Assembly: GCA_963726365.1 (NCBI GenBank) | Contig: CAVSCI010000012.1 | Span: 1-64,000, forward strand | DNA from: JAABQG01 sp963726365 | GTDB lineage: Bacteria; Pseudomonadota; Gammaproteobacteria; Burkholderiales; Burkholderiaceae_C | DNA length: 64,000 bases | Direction of reading: 5' to 3' | Shown here: in pieces, positions 20,383-28,420 of the stretch | How the letters are laid out: each line of letters begins with the position of its first letter | Position numbering within the stretch: position 1 is the stretch's first letter | Program-made: the position numbers and the translations under genes | Notes under the pieces: model-generated | What the model was told of the DNA's origin: nothing | Seen by the model: only the letters and a program-made list of their open reading frames with translations | Databases searched by the model: none

Positions 20383-21810
20383 TCAGTTGAACCGCACGTA
20401 GTCGAAATCCACCGGCTGGCGGTTGATGCCCATGACCGGCGGCGCGATCCAGTTGGCGAACTTGCCGGGCTCGATCACGCGGCCCATCAGGCTGGCCACG
20501 TAGGCGCGGTCTTCGGCGGAGGGCAGCCACTCGCCGACCCTGGCGTTCCATTCCTGGTCGGACACCACGCGACCATCGGGCGCGACCTTGACGCCGGCCA
20601 GCGTGCCGATGCTGCGGTGGAAGGCCTTGTGCGGCACGTTCAGCTTGAACGGGATGCCGGCCTTCTCGATCAGGCGGTTCCAGCGGTCGACGCCGCCGAC
20701 GGAGTCCTTGATGTAGTCGTCGCGCAGCACTTCGTTGAGCGCGTTGAGCATCGGCACGTCCTTCTCGACGAGCTGGCCGTTCACCACGTCCAGGATCTTG
20801 TAGGTGTTGCCCTTGAGCACGTGGTCGTCGGTGCGCTTGCCCTCCTCGTAGCGGCCCTTCAGGCCCGAGCTGTAGAAGGCGGCGGCGTTGCTCGACTGGT
20901 CGGCGCCGAACAGGTCGATGGTCACGCTGAAGTGGAAGTTGATGTAGCGCTGGATCGTCGGCAGATCGATCACGCCGGCGGCGCGCAGCTTGCCCACGTC
21001 GTCGGTCTTGAGTTCGTTCATGGCCGCGCAGGTGCGGGCAATCACGCGGCCCACGCCGGACTCGCCGACGAACATGTGGTGCGCTTCCTCGGTCAGCATG
21101 AACTTGGTGGTGCGGGCCAGCGGGTCGAAACTGCTTTCGGCCAGCGCACAGAGCTGGAACTTGCCGTCGCGGTCGGTGAAGTAGGTGAACATGAAGAAGC
21201 TCAGCCAGTCCGGCGTCTTCTCGTTGAACGCCTGCAGGATGCGCGGGTTGTCGGCATTGCCGCTGCGGCGTTCCAGCAGGCCTTCGGCTTCCTCGCGGCC
21301 GTCACGGCCGAAGTACTTGTGCAGCAAGTAGACCATGGCCCACAGGTGGCGGCCTTCCTCCACGTTCACCTGGAACAGGTTGCGCAGGTCGTACTGGCTG
21401 GGGCAGGTCAGGCCCAGGTGGCGCTGCTGCTCGACCGACGCCGGCTCGGTGTCGCCCTGCGTCACGATGATGCGGCGCAGGTTGGCACGGTGCTCGCCGG
21501 GCACGTCCTGCCAGGCGGCTTCGCCCTTGTGGTCGCCGAAATGAATCTTGCGGTCGGCCTCGCCCGGGTTCAGGAAGATGCCCCAGCGGTAGTCAGGCAT
21601 CTTCACGTGGCCGAACTGGGCCCAGCCCTGCGGGTCCACGCTGACGGCGGTGCGCAGGTAGACGTCGAAGTTCTGCGAACCGTCCGGGCCCATGTCGTCC
21701 CACCAGTTCAGGAAGTTGGGCTGCCACTGCTCGAGCGCGCGCTGCAGCGTGCGATCTTCGGCCAGGTTGATGTTGTTGGGGATCTTTTCGCTGTAGTTGA
21801 TGCTGCTCAT
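20383..21810 (-). CDS. boxB: Benzoyl-CoA 2,3-epoxidase oxygenase subunit BoxB
   Basis: Class I di-iron monooxygenase that epoxidises the ring of benzoyl-CoA. Intact, 475 residues as in Azoarcus BoxB. Di-iron ligands are visible in FQVNVEEGRHLWAM and in MLTEEAHHMFVGESG (ExxH motifs), with conserved LNWWDDMGPDGSQ at the N-terminus. AGGA precedes the ATG. It lies between boxC and boxA, in the usual boxC-boxB-boxA order, though the gap to boxA is enlarged by a repeat. Confidence 0.96.
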   Translation of the reverse strand: MSSINYSEKIPNNINLAEDRTLQRALEQWQPNFLNWWDDMGPDGSQNFDVYLRTAVSVDPQGWAQFGHVKMPDYRWGIFLNPGEADRKIHFGDHKGEAAWQDVPGEHRANLRRIIVTQGDTEPASVEQQRHLGLTCPSQYDLRNLFQVNVEEGRHLWAMVYLLHKYFGRDGREEAEGLLERRSGNADNPRILQAFNEKTPDWLSFFMFTYFTDRDGKFQLCALAESSFDPLARTTKFMLTEEAHHMFVGESGVGRVIARTCAAMNELKTDDVGKLRAAGVIDLPTIQRYINFHFSVTIDLFGADQSSNAAAFYSSGLKGRYEEGKRTDDHVLKGNTYKILDVVNGQLVEKDVPMLNALNEVLRDDYIKDSVGGVDRWNRLIEKAGIPFKLNVPHKAFHRSIGTLAGVKVAPDGRVVSDQEWNARVGEWLPSAEDRAYVASLMGRVIEPGKFANWIAPPVMGINRQPVDFDYVRFN

Positions 21811-21864
21811 GATGCTTCCTGTTCAGTTGAGGTTTTGACGATCAACGGTGGACTCCATTTCGGT

Positions 21865-21895
21865 TGCCGCAGGCTCCACCGGGAAACCTGCGGCA
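21865..21895 (-). other. Intercistronic hairpin between boxC and boxB
   Basis: TGCCGCAGG (21865-21873) pairs exactly with CCTGCGGCA (21887-21895), a 9-bp GC-rich stem with a 13-base loop and no U tract. It lies in the 96-base boxC-boxB spacer and may protect or process the polycistronic mRNA. Confidence 0.5.
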
Positions 21896-21906
21896 CAACT
21901 GATGAA

Positions 21907-23565
21907 TCAAACCCGGTTCATGTCGAAGGCGACTTTCTCGCCCTTGCCATAGACCTTGAGCGCGCCCTTCTCGCCGACGGCGTTGGGGCGCTGGAAGATC
22001 CAGTTCTGCCAGGCGGTCAGACGGCCGAAGATACGGGTGGCCATGTTTTCCTTCTGGCTGAAGCGCAGGTTGGCCTCCAGGCCGGTCAGCGCGTCGGGCG
22101 ACATGGCGGCGCGTTCCTCCAGCGCCAGGCGCACTTCGTCGGCCCAGTCGATGTCGTCCGGGGCGGCGGTCACCAGGCCCAGGGCCAGCGCGGCGTCAGC
22201 GTCCAGCGCCTGGCCGATGGCGCCACGGGCGGCTTCCATCGGTGCGCTTTCTTCGTAGAAACGGCGCTGCAGGCGCGACTGGTCGTTGACCATCGGGAAG
22301 AAACCGAAGTTCATCTCGCTCAAGGTGAGCCTGGGCGCCTTTTCGGCGTCGTCCGGCAGGGCCAGCATGTAGGCGCGGTCGGCGCAGAAGGCCAGTTCGG
22401 CCAGGGTGCCGGCAAAGCAGGAGCCCTCTTCGATCAATGCGAACAGGCTGCGCGAGGACACGTCCAGGCGCGCCAGCGTGCGGCGCAGCAGGCCAATGGT
22501 CTCGCGCACCAGCCAGTGGTCCTTGTTCGCCAGCAGCACGGCATCGGAGGCCAGCACCGCAGCGGCATCACCGGTGGTCTTGAGCACCCAGGTGCCCATT
22601 TCCAGCTCGTTGGTGCGCATGTGCAGGATGGCGTCATCGAGTTCGCGCGCCATCTGCAGCGGCCACCAGGCCACGCCGGCGGCTTCGATGGAAGCGATGT
22701 CGGCCGGCTGCGCGCCGGTGGCGGCCTTGACGGTGAAGGTGGCGGCGCGGCGGGCGCGGTCGATCTCGACCGTGACATGCTGATAGGCCACGCGGTCGGC
22801 TTCCAGCGTGCGCACCAGCGGGGTCAGCGTCACGCCCCTGCCGTCGGCGGGGCGATCGCTCTGGGCGGCGAATTTCTCGGCGCGCTCACGCACCACCTGC
22901 TGGAACTGCTGGGGCTTGGCGATGGCGTCCACCAGACGCCAGTCCACGGCGCGCTGGCCGCGCACGCCTTCGGATGTGGTGCAGAAGATGTCGGCGAGGT
23001 CGTGGCGCACATGGCGCTTGTCGGTCACGCGGGTGAGGCCGCCGGTGCCGGGCAGCACGCCGAGCAGCGGCACTTCAGGCAACGAGACGGTGGAAGAGCG
23101 GTCATCGACCAGCACGATGTCGTCGCAGGCCAGGGCCAGCTCGTAGCCACCGCCGGCGCAGGCGCCGTTGAGGGCGGCGACAAACTTCAGGCCGGAATGA
23201 CGGCTGGAATCTTCAATGCCGTTGCGGGTCTCGTTGGTGAACTTGCAGAAGTTGACCTTCCAGGCATGGCTGGACAGGCCCAGCATGAAGATGTTGGCAC
23301 CGGAGCAGAAGATGCGGTCGCGCGCGCTGGTGACGACCACCGTGCGCACTTCAGGGTGCTCGAAACGGATGCGGTTCAGCGCGTCGTACAACTCGATGTC
23401 CACGCCCAGGTCGTAGGAGTTGAGCTTGAGCTTGTAGCCTGGGCGGATGCCGCCGTCTTCGGAAATGTCGATCGACAGCGTGGCGATGGCACCATCGAAG
23501 GCCAGCTTGATGTGCTTGTACTGGGATGGGCTGGTCTGGTAATCCACGATCGGGTTCGACGACAT
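21907..23565 (-). CDS. boxC: Benzoyl-CoA-dihydrodiol lyase BoxC
   Basis: Crotonase-family enzyme that opens the 2,3-epoxybenzoyl-CoA ring hydrolytically and releases formate, giving 3,4-dehydroadipyl-CoA semialdehyde. Intact 552 residues, family length. The crotonase fold is seen in DRIFCSGANIFMLG (oxyanion hole) and NGACAGGGYELALACD. AGGAG lies 8 bases before the ATG. It is the first gene of boxCBA and carries the TGCA-type operators just upstream. Its formate by-product is a second possible link to the formate dehydrogenase in this window. Confidence 0.96.
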   Translation of the reverse strand: MSSNPIVDYQTSPSQYKHIKLAFDGAIATLSIDISEDGGIRPGYKLKLNSYDLGVDIELYDALNRIRFEHPEVRTVVVTSARDRIFCSGANIFMLGLSSHAWKVNFCKFTNETRNGIEDSSRHSGLKFVAALNGACAGGGYELALACDDIVLVDDRSSTVSLPEVPLLGVLPGTGGLTRVTDKRHVRHDLADIFCTTSEGVRGQRAVDWRLVDAIAKPQQFQQVVRERAEKFAAQSDRPADGRGVTLTPLVRTLEADRVAYQHVTVEIDRARRAATFTVKAATGAQPADIASIEAAGVAWWPLQMARELDDAILHMRTNELEMGTWVLKTTGDAAAVLASDAVLLANKDHWLVRETIGLLRRTLARLDVSSRSLFALIEEGSCFAGTLAELAFCADRAYMLALPDDAEKAPRLTLSEMNFGFFPMVNDQSRLQRRFYEESAPMEAARGAIGQALDADAALALGLVTAAPDDIDWADEVRLALEERAAMSPDALTGLEANLRFSQKENMATRIFGRLTAWQNWIFQRPNAVGEKGALKVYGKGEKVAFDMNRV

Positions 23566-23614
23566 GTTGGGCTCCTGGGCGGCAAAAGGTGGGATGAAGA
23601 GGGGACTTACTCAG

Positions 23615-23681
23615 TGCAGTCGACTGCAATGATATGAATAATAATGCATGTATCGCGTTTTGTCAAATGCATTTTTATGCA
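23615..23681 (-). promoter_or_regulatory. boxC promoter with BoxR-type TGCA-N6-TGCA operators
   Basis: On the minus strand -35 TTGACA (23666-23661) and -10 TATTAT (23643-23638) are 17 bases apart. TGCA-N6-TGCA pairs lie upstream of the -35 (23668-23681) and downstream of the -10 (23615-23628, fully palindromic TGCAGTCGACTGCA), and a single TGCA (23645-23648) lies in the spacer. Repeated TGCA is the known recognition pattern of BzdR/BoxR repressors. Confidence 0.8.
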
Positions 23682-23712
23682 TGTTGACAAATTTCCGCCC
23701 CATACCCTTGCC

Positions 23713-24663
23713 TCACACTGGCAACTTCAACTCCTTGCGCACCTGGGCACGCAAGGCTGCGAAGCCCTCGTCGAGCTTGTACTGGCTGGTGTTGAAAGCC
23801 AGATCGGCCTTGGAATAGAAAGCGGAGCGGCCTTCCAGAATGCGATTGAGGTCTTCCATCGCCTCCTTGTTGCCCGCCATCGGGCGCATGTCGCCTTGGG
23901 CAGCCACGCGGGCCATGTGGTCGGCGGGGTCGGCCTGCAGCCAGACGGTGTAGCAGTGCGACAGCATCAGGTTGAAGTTGGCCGAATCCGACACCAGACC
24001 ACCCGGCGTGGCGATCACCACCTCAGGGTAGATCTGGATCGCCTCTTCAAGTGCCCGGCGCTCGTAGCGGCGGTAGGCGTGTGCCCCATACAGGTTGTGA
24101 ATCTCGCTGATGCCGCAGCCGGCGAACTTCTCGATCTCGCGGCTCAGTTCGATGAAGGCATAGCCCAGGTCGTCCGCCAGCCGCTTGCCCAGCGTGCTCT
24201 TGCCCGCGCCGCGCAGGCCGATCAGCGCAATGCGGGCATGACGGGTGCGGTCGTCACTACCGGCGCCCAGCAGCTCCGCCAGTGCCTGGCGGGCCCGGCG
24301 CAGGTCGGCTTCGTTGCGGTGCTCCAGCAACTCGCGGATCAGCAGCCACTCGGGCGAGGACGTGGTGATGTCGCCGAGAAGTTCGGCCAGCGTGCAGTGC
24401 AGTGCCTGCGCCACCTGCAGTAGCACCAGGATGGAGGCGTTGCCAGTGCCGTACTCAAGATTGGCCAGGTGCCGCTCGGACACGTCGGCGGCCAGCGCCA
24501 CGGCCTTGCGCGTCATGCCGCGGCGTGAACGCAGGGTGCGCACCCGCTCGCCGAGCGCGACCAGAAACGGGTTGCGGACTTCCGCCCCGGGCGCGGCCGG
24601 ATCCGGCTGGGCGTCGCCTGCCGCGTCGCCTCGATCCATCAATTCAGTCGTCATCACTTGCAC
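23713..24663 (-). CDS. boxR: BoxR/BzdR-type benzoyl-CoA-responsive repressor
   Basis: Represses aerobic benzoate genes; in relatives benzoyl-CoA is the inducer. 316 residues: an HTH_3 domain at about 36-97 (ERVRTLRSRRGMTRKAVAL, then VSERHLANLEYG), a linker, and a shikimate-kinase-like C-terminal domain with Walker A GLRGAGKST at 149-157. This fusion is diagnostic of BzdR/BoxR. It is transcribed with boxCBA orientation but lies between the two operator regions, so it can control boxC to one side and the ligase gene to the other. The start could be 24663 or an ATG three codons on. Confidence 0.93.
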   Translation of the reverse strand: MQVMTTELMDRGDAAGDAQPDPAAPGAEVRNPFLVALGERVRTLRSRRGMTRKAVALAADVSERHLANLEYGTGNASILVLLQVAQALHCTLAELLGDITTSSPEWLLIRELLEHRNEADLRRARQALAELLGAGSDDRTRHARIALIGLRGAGKSTLGKRLADDLGYAFIELSREIEKFAGCGISEIHNLYGAHAYRRYERRALEEAIQIYPEVVIATPGGLVSDSANFNLMLSHCYTVWLQADPADHMARVAAQGDMRPMAGNKEAMEDLNRILEGRSAFYSKADLAFNTSQYKLDEGFAALRAQVRKELKLPV

Positions 24664-24717
24664 TCCAACGGCGAGCTTGCCCGGGAAAACCCCCGGTCAG
24701 AAACTCAACTATTGCGC

Positions 24718-24763
24718 TTGACATGCACTTTAATGCATATTATGGTGGAAGCACAATAATGCA
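24718..24763 (+). promoter_or_regulatory. Promoter of the benzoate-CoA ligase gene with TGCA operators
   Basis: TTGACA (24718-24723) and TATGGT (24741-24746) are 17 bases apart. The spacer contains TGCA-CTTTAA-TGCA (24724-24737), and a weaker AGCA-N6-TGCA lies at 24750-24763 near the expected transcription start. The arrangement repeats the operator logic of boxC on the other strand. Confidence 0.78.
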
Positions 24764-24885
24764 TTTATACAAGAAAGTCCGGCGCTTCACGCCGTTTCGC
24801 CTGAATTATTTGACCTGTTTTCGCCCCGGCTTCAGCGTCCAGCCCTGCAGAGCGCCCTGCTGAACATTTTTTGGAACCCCACGCC

Positions 24886-26455
24886 ATGCTCGCCAACATC
24901 CTGCCGCCCCCGGCCCGTTTCAACTTTGCTCAGCACCTGATCACCCTCAACGCGACGCGCGCCGGCAAAACCGCCCTGATCGACGATCTCGGCACCCTGA
25001 GCTATAGCCAGTTGGCCGATCAGGTGCAGCGCTTTGCCAGCGGCCTGGTCGCCCTGGGCCTGCGTCGCGAGGACCGGGTCTTTTTGCTGATGCACGACAG
25101 CAGCGACTGGGTGGTGGGCTTCCTGGGCGCACTTTACGCCGGTGTGGTGCCGGTGGCATTGAACACCCTGCTCACACCCGAAGACTACGCCTTCATGCTG
25201 GACAACAGCCGCGCCCAGGCGGCGCTCGTCTCCGGCGCCCTGCTGCCCACGCTGCAGACAGCCATGGCACAGACGCCGCACGAGCTCAAGACCCTGGTCG
25301 TGTCGCGCCCGACTGCCGCGCTGCCCGAAGGCGCAATCGATTTTGCCAGCGCCACATCGGGCCATGCACCCATGGTGAAGCCTGCGGACACCCTCGCCGA
25401 CGAGGCCGCCTTCTGGCTTTATTCATCGGGGTCCACCGGCAAGCCCAAGGGCACGGTCCACACCCAGGGCAACCTTTACTGGACGGCCGAGCTGTACGGC
25501 AAGAACGTTCTGGGCCTGCGCGAATCGGACGTGGTGTTCTCTGCCGCCAAGCTGTTCTTTGCCTACGGCCTGGGCAACGCGCTGACTTTTCCGCTGAGCG
25601 TGGGTGCCAGCGTGTTGCTGATGGCCGAGCGGCCCACGCCGCAAGCGGTGTTCAAGCGTATGACCGAAAACCGTCCCACGGTGTTTTACGGCGCGCCCAC
25701 CGGCTACGGCGGCATGCTGGCCTCGCCCGATCTGCCGCGCGAAGTCACAGGTCAGCCTGCGCCTGTGCTCGTCCGCCGGCGAGGCACTTCCGCGCGACAT
25801 CGGCGAGCGCTGGACCCGCCATTTCGGCTGCGAGATCATCGACGGCATCGGCTCGACCGAAATGCTGCACGTCTTTTTGTCGAACCGCCCCGGCGACGTG
25901 CGCTACGGCACCACCGGCAAGCCGGTGCCAGGCTACGAGATCGAGTTGCGCAACGAGGCGGGCGAGGTGGTGAGCGGCGCCAACCAGATCGGCGACCTTT
26001 TCGTCAAGGGGCCCAGCGCAGCGCTGATGTACTGGAACAACCGCGAAAAGTCGCGTGACACATTCCAGGGCGAATGGACCAAGAGCGGTGACAAATACAC
26101 CCGCGACGCCGATGGCTACTACACCTACGCCGGGCGCAACGACGACATGCTCAAGGTCAGCGGCATCTACGTCTCGCCGTTCGAGGTCGAAGCCACGGTG
26201 ATGCAGCACCCGGCGGTGCTGGAATGTGCGGTGGTCGGCAAGCAGGACACCGACGGCCTGATCAAGACCAAGGCCTTCATCGTCCTGAAATCCGGCCAGA
26301 CCCTGACCGAAGCCGAGGTCAAGGCCTTCGTGAAGGAACACCTCGCGCCCTACAAGTACCCGCGCTTCATCGAATTCGTGAATGAGTTGCCGAAGACGGC
26401 GACGGGGAAGATCCAGCGGTTCAGGTTGCGGGAGAAGGAAGCGGCCGGGCTTTGA
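24886..26455 (+). CDS. bclA: Benzoate-CoA ligase, one frameshift
   Basis: Activates benzoate to benzoyl-CoA with ATP, supplying the box pathway. ANL-family adenylating enzyme: the P-loop-like YSSGSTGKPKG, the GIGSTEMLHVFLSN aryl-CoA-ligase motif, YAGRNDDMLKVSG hinge and the catalytic Lys in PKTATGKIQR. An extra base near 25749 shifts the frame; the corrected join reads EVTVSLRLCSSAGEALPRDIG across it. Corrected length is 522 residues, as expected. The ATG at 24886 is preferred over an upstream TTG. A related substrate such as 2-aminobenzoate or a hydroxybenzoate is possible, but the box context favours benzoate. Confidence 0.92.
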
Positions 26456-26530
26456 GCCCGAGCGGTCGGGCGGGCAGCCGCTGCGGGGAGGATATCGAGA
26501 CTTTTTGGCATATTCCCAGCATGGGATGGT

Positions 26531-26578
26531 CCTGGATTGCTATTGATTCAGGACTGCTATTGATTCAGGATTTTTATT
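26531..26578. repeat. Short direct repeat after the ligase gene
   Basis: GCTATTGATTCAGGA occurs twice in tandem, 18 bases apart, followed by a degraded third unit. The CTATTGATT core is shared with one end of the dispersed repeat family, so this may be a decayed copy. Confidence 0.5.
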
Positions 26579-26587
26579 GAGGCTGCT

Positions 26588-27150
26588 GGCCGGGATGTGC
26601 GCCCGCCGGCGCCCCTACTTTCTTTGCTTCGCCAAAGAAAGTAGGCAAAGAAAGGCGAGCCGGATGCGTCGCCCGGCGGCGCCGGTACGCTGCGTTGCTC
26701 GTGCCAGGCGGGGAGCGCAGAAACTCGCCCTGCGGGCTCAGACATCTTCGCTCCTGTTTCCGCCCGTCACTGCGCTACTCGCCTCCGCATGACGGCGGGG
26801 GAGAGAAAACCGGGTGCCGCATCGCGCCTGTACCGGGCGGATTTCTCACGACCCGACGTTGGGGGTGCTGGCCCCAGAAGCCGCGCGGGCTGGTGTTTGG
26901 CTGTCTGGATGTCTGGATGTCTGGATATTCCTCCCCACGCCGTTGCGGCAGGGCTGAGCAGCGCAGGAGCCGGCGGATCAAGAGGCTCAGATGTCTGAGG
27001 GCCGCAGGCCCGAGTTTCTGAGCCTCCCGCCGGATTCGAGCAGCGCAAGGCACCGCGAAGCGGCCCCGACGCCCGGCTCGCCTTCTCTTTGCTTACTTTC
27101 TCTTGGCGAAGCAAGAGAAAGTGAGTCGGCCGCCGGGCCGAGACCCGGCC
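26588..27150. repeat. 563-bp noncoding palindromic element with long terminal inverted repeats
   Basis: The gap 26456-27243 has no convincing gene. Its ends are inverted repeats: GGCCGGG at 26588, and its complement ending at 27150. Each arm carries a hairpin: CTACTTTCTTTG pairing with CAAAGAAAGTAG (26615-26644), and a 14-bp counterpart at 27092-27125. Similarity between the arms continues inward for over 150 bases (GCAGAAACTCG ... CTCAGACATCT). The centre has three tandem TGTCTGGA units near 26902. Small frames inside are not protein-like. Confidence 0.7.
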
Positions 27151-27174
27151 AGCGGCCTCAAGAAAAATCCCAAA

Positions 27175-27232
27175 TCAATAGCAAACAACGACCATTCCAC
27201 GCTGGAAAGAGGTCGATTTCCCTTGGAAATCA
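27175..27232. repeat. Dispersed short repeat downstream of apbC
   Basis: AATAGCAAACAACGACCATT followed by CCACGCTGGAAAGAGGTC has the family order ATAGCA, ACCATT, ACGCTGG. It lies between the palindromic element and the apbC stop. Confidence 0.6.
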
Positions 27233-27243
27233 GCCCCCAACCC

Positions 27244-28332
27244 TCACGTATCCTTCGAAATCTTGATCGAAGGAAACTTCGATGAAAAATCCTTGGCCTT
27301 GGCGGCAATCTTGATGGCCATCTGGCGCGCGACGGCCTTGTAGATCGTCGCGACTTCGCCGTCGGGGTCCGCCACCACGGTGGGTTTGCCGCTGTCGGCC
27401 TGCTGGCGGATCTGGATGTCCAGAGGCAGCGCGCCCAGGTAGTCCATGCCGTACTCGGCGGCCATCTTCTTGCCGCCGTCGGCCCCGAAGATGTGCTCCA
27501 CATGGCCGCAGTTGCTGCACACATGCACGGCCATGTTCTCGACGATGCCCAGGATCGGCACGCCGACCTTCTCGAACATCTTGATGCCTTTCTTGGCGTC
27601 GAGCAGCGCGATGTCCTGCGGCGTGGTGACGATCACGGCGCCGGTCATGGGCACGCGCTGAGAGAGGGTGAGCTGGATGTCGCCGGTGCCGGGGGGCATG
27701 TCGACGATCAGATAGTCCAGGTCCTTCCAGTTGGTCTGGCGCAGCAACTGCTCCAGTGCCTGCGTGGCCATGGGCCCGCGCCAGATCATGGCCTCGTCCT
27801 GCGCCACCAGGAAGCCGATCGACATGACCTGAACGCCGTAGTTCTCCATCGGCTCCATGGTCTGGCCATCGGTCGAATCCGGGCGGCCCTCGATGCCCAT
27901 CATCATGGGCTGGCTGGGGCCGTAGATGTCGGCGTCGAGCAGGCCGACGGACGCGCCCTCGGCGGCCAGCGCCAGCGCCAGGTTGACGGCGGTGGTACTT
28001 TTGCCCACGCCGCCCTTGCCGGAGGCCACGGCGACGATGTTCTTGACCTTGGGCAGCAAGGCCACGCCGCGCTGGGCGGCATGGGCCACGATCTTCTGCG
28101 TCACGTTGGCCGAGACGTTTTCCACGCCGGCCACACCCTTTGCCGCGGCAATCAGCGCGCGGCGCAAGACAGGAATCTGGCTCTTGGCAGGGTAGCCGAG
28201 TTCGACCTCGAACGACACGTCGCCGCCAGCGACCTGGAGGTTCTTCAGCGCCTTGGTGGTGACGAAATCTTTGCCGGTGTTGGGATCAACAACGGCTTGC
28301 AGGGCTTGCAGCAACTGGTCAGTGGTGGCCAT
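27244..28332 (-). CDS. apbC: Iron-sulfur cluster carrier protein ApbC (Mrp)
   Basis: P-loop NTPase that binds and transfers [4Fe-4S] clusters in the cytoplasm. 362 residues: an N-terminal MIP18/DUF59-like domain (1-85), a deviant Walker A ASGKGGVGKST near residue 105, DMPPGTGD as Walker B region, and the cluster-binding CSNC pair (HVCSNCGHVEHIFG). Frame intact. It is divergent from metG with an 88-base gap, a common arrangement in proteobacteria. Confidence 0.95.
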   Translation of the reverse strand: MATTDQLLQALQAVVDPNTGKDFVTTKALKNLQVAGGDVSFEVELGYPAKSQIPVLRRALIAAAKGVAGVENVSANVTQKIVAHAAQRGVALLPKVKNIVAVASGKGGVGKSTTAVNLALALAAEGASVGLLDADIYGPSQPMMMGIEGRPDSTDGQTMEPMENYGVQVMSIGFLVAQDEAMIWRGPMATQALEQLLRQTNWKDLDYLIVDMPPGTGDIQLTLSQRVPMTGAVIVTTPQDIALLDAKKGIKMFEKVGVPILGIVENMAVHVCSNCGHVEHIFGADGGKKMAAEYGMDYLGALPLDIQIRQQADSGKPTVVADPDGEVATIYKAVARQMAIKIAAKAKDFSSKFPSIKISKDT

Positions 28333-28420
28333 TCAGGGTTCTTTCACAGAAACGGAGGAAGTGCGGTGGAGTTTAGCGACAACTTATAAAATCAGGGATT
28401 CCCCTAGAAAAAAGCAAGCA

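Noticed and set aside
20326..23637. 1103-codon open frame on the plus strand opposite boxB and boxC
   Set aside because: It is an antisense shadow created by high GC at third positions. It lies entirely over two well-identified genes, and its sequence is His/Val/Gln-rich with no domain.
26577..27266. Several 60-115-codon frames in the gap between the ligase gene and apbC
   Set aside because: They lie in an inverted-repeat element, overlap each other on both strands and share no known domain; their similarity to each other follows from the palindrome.
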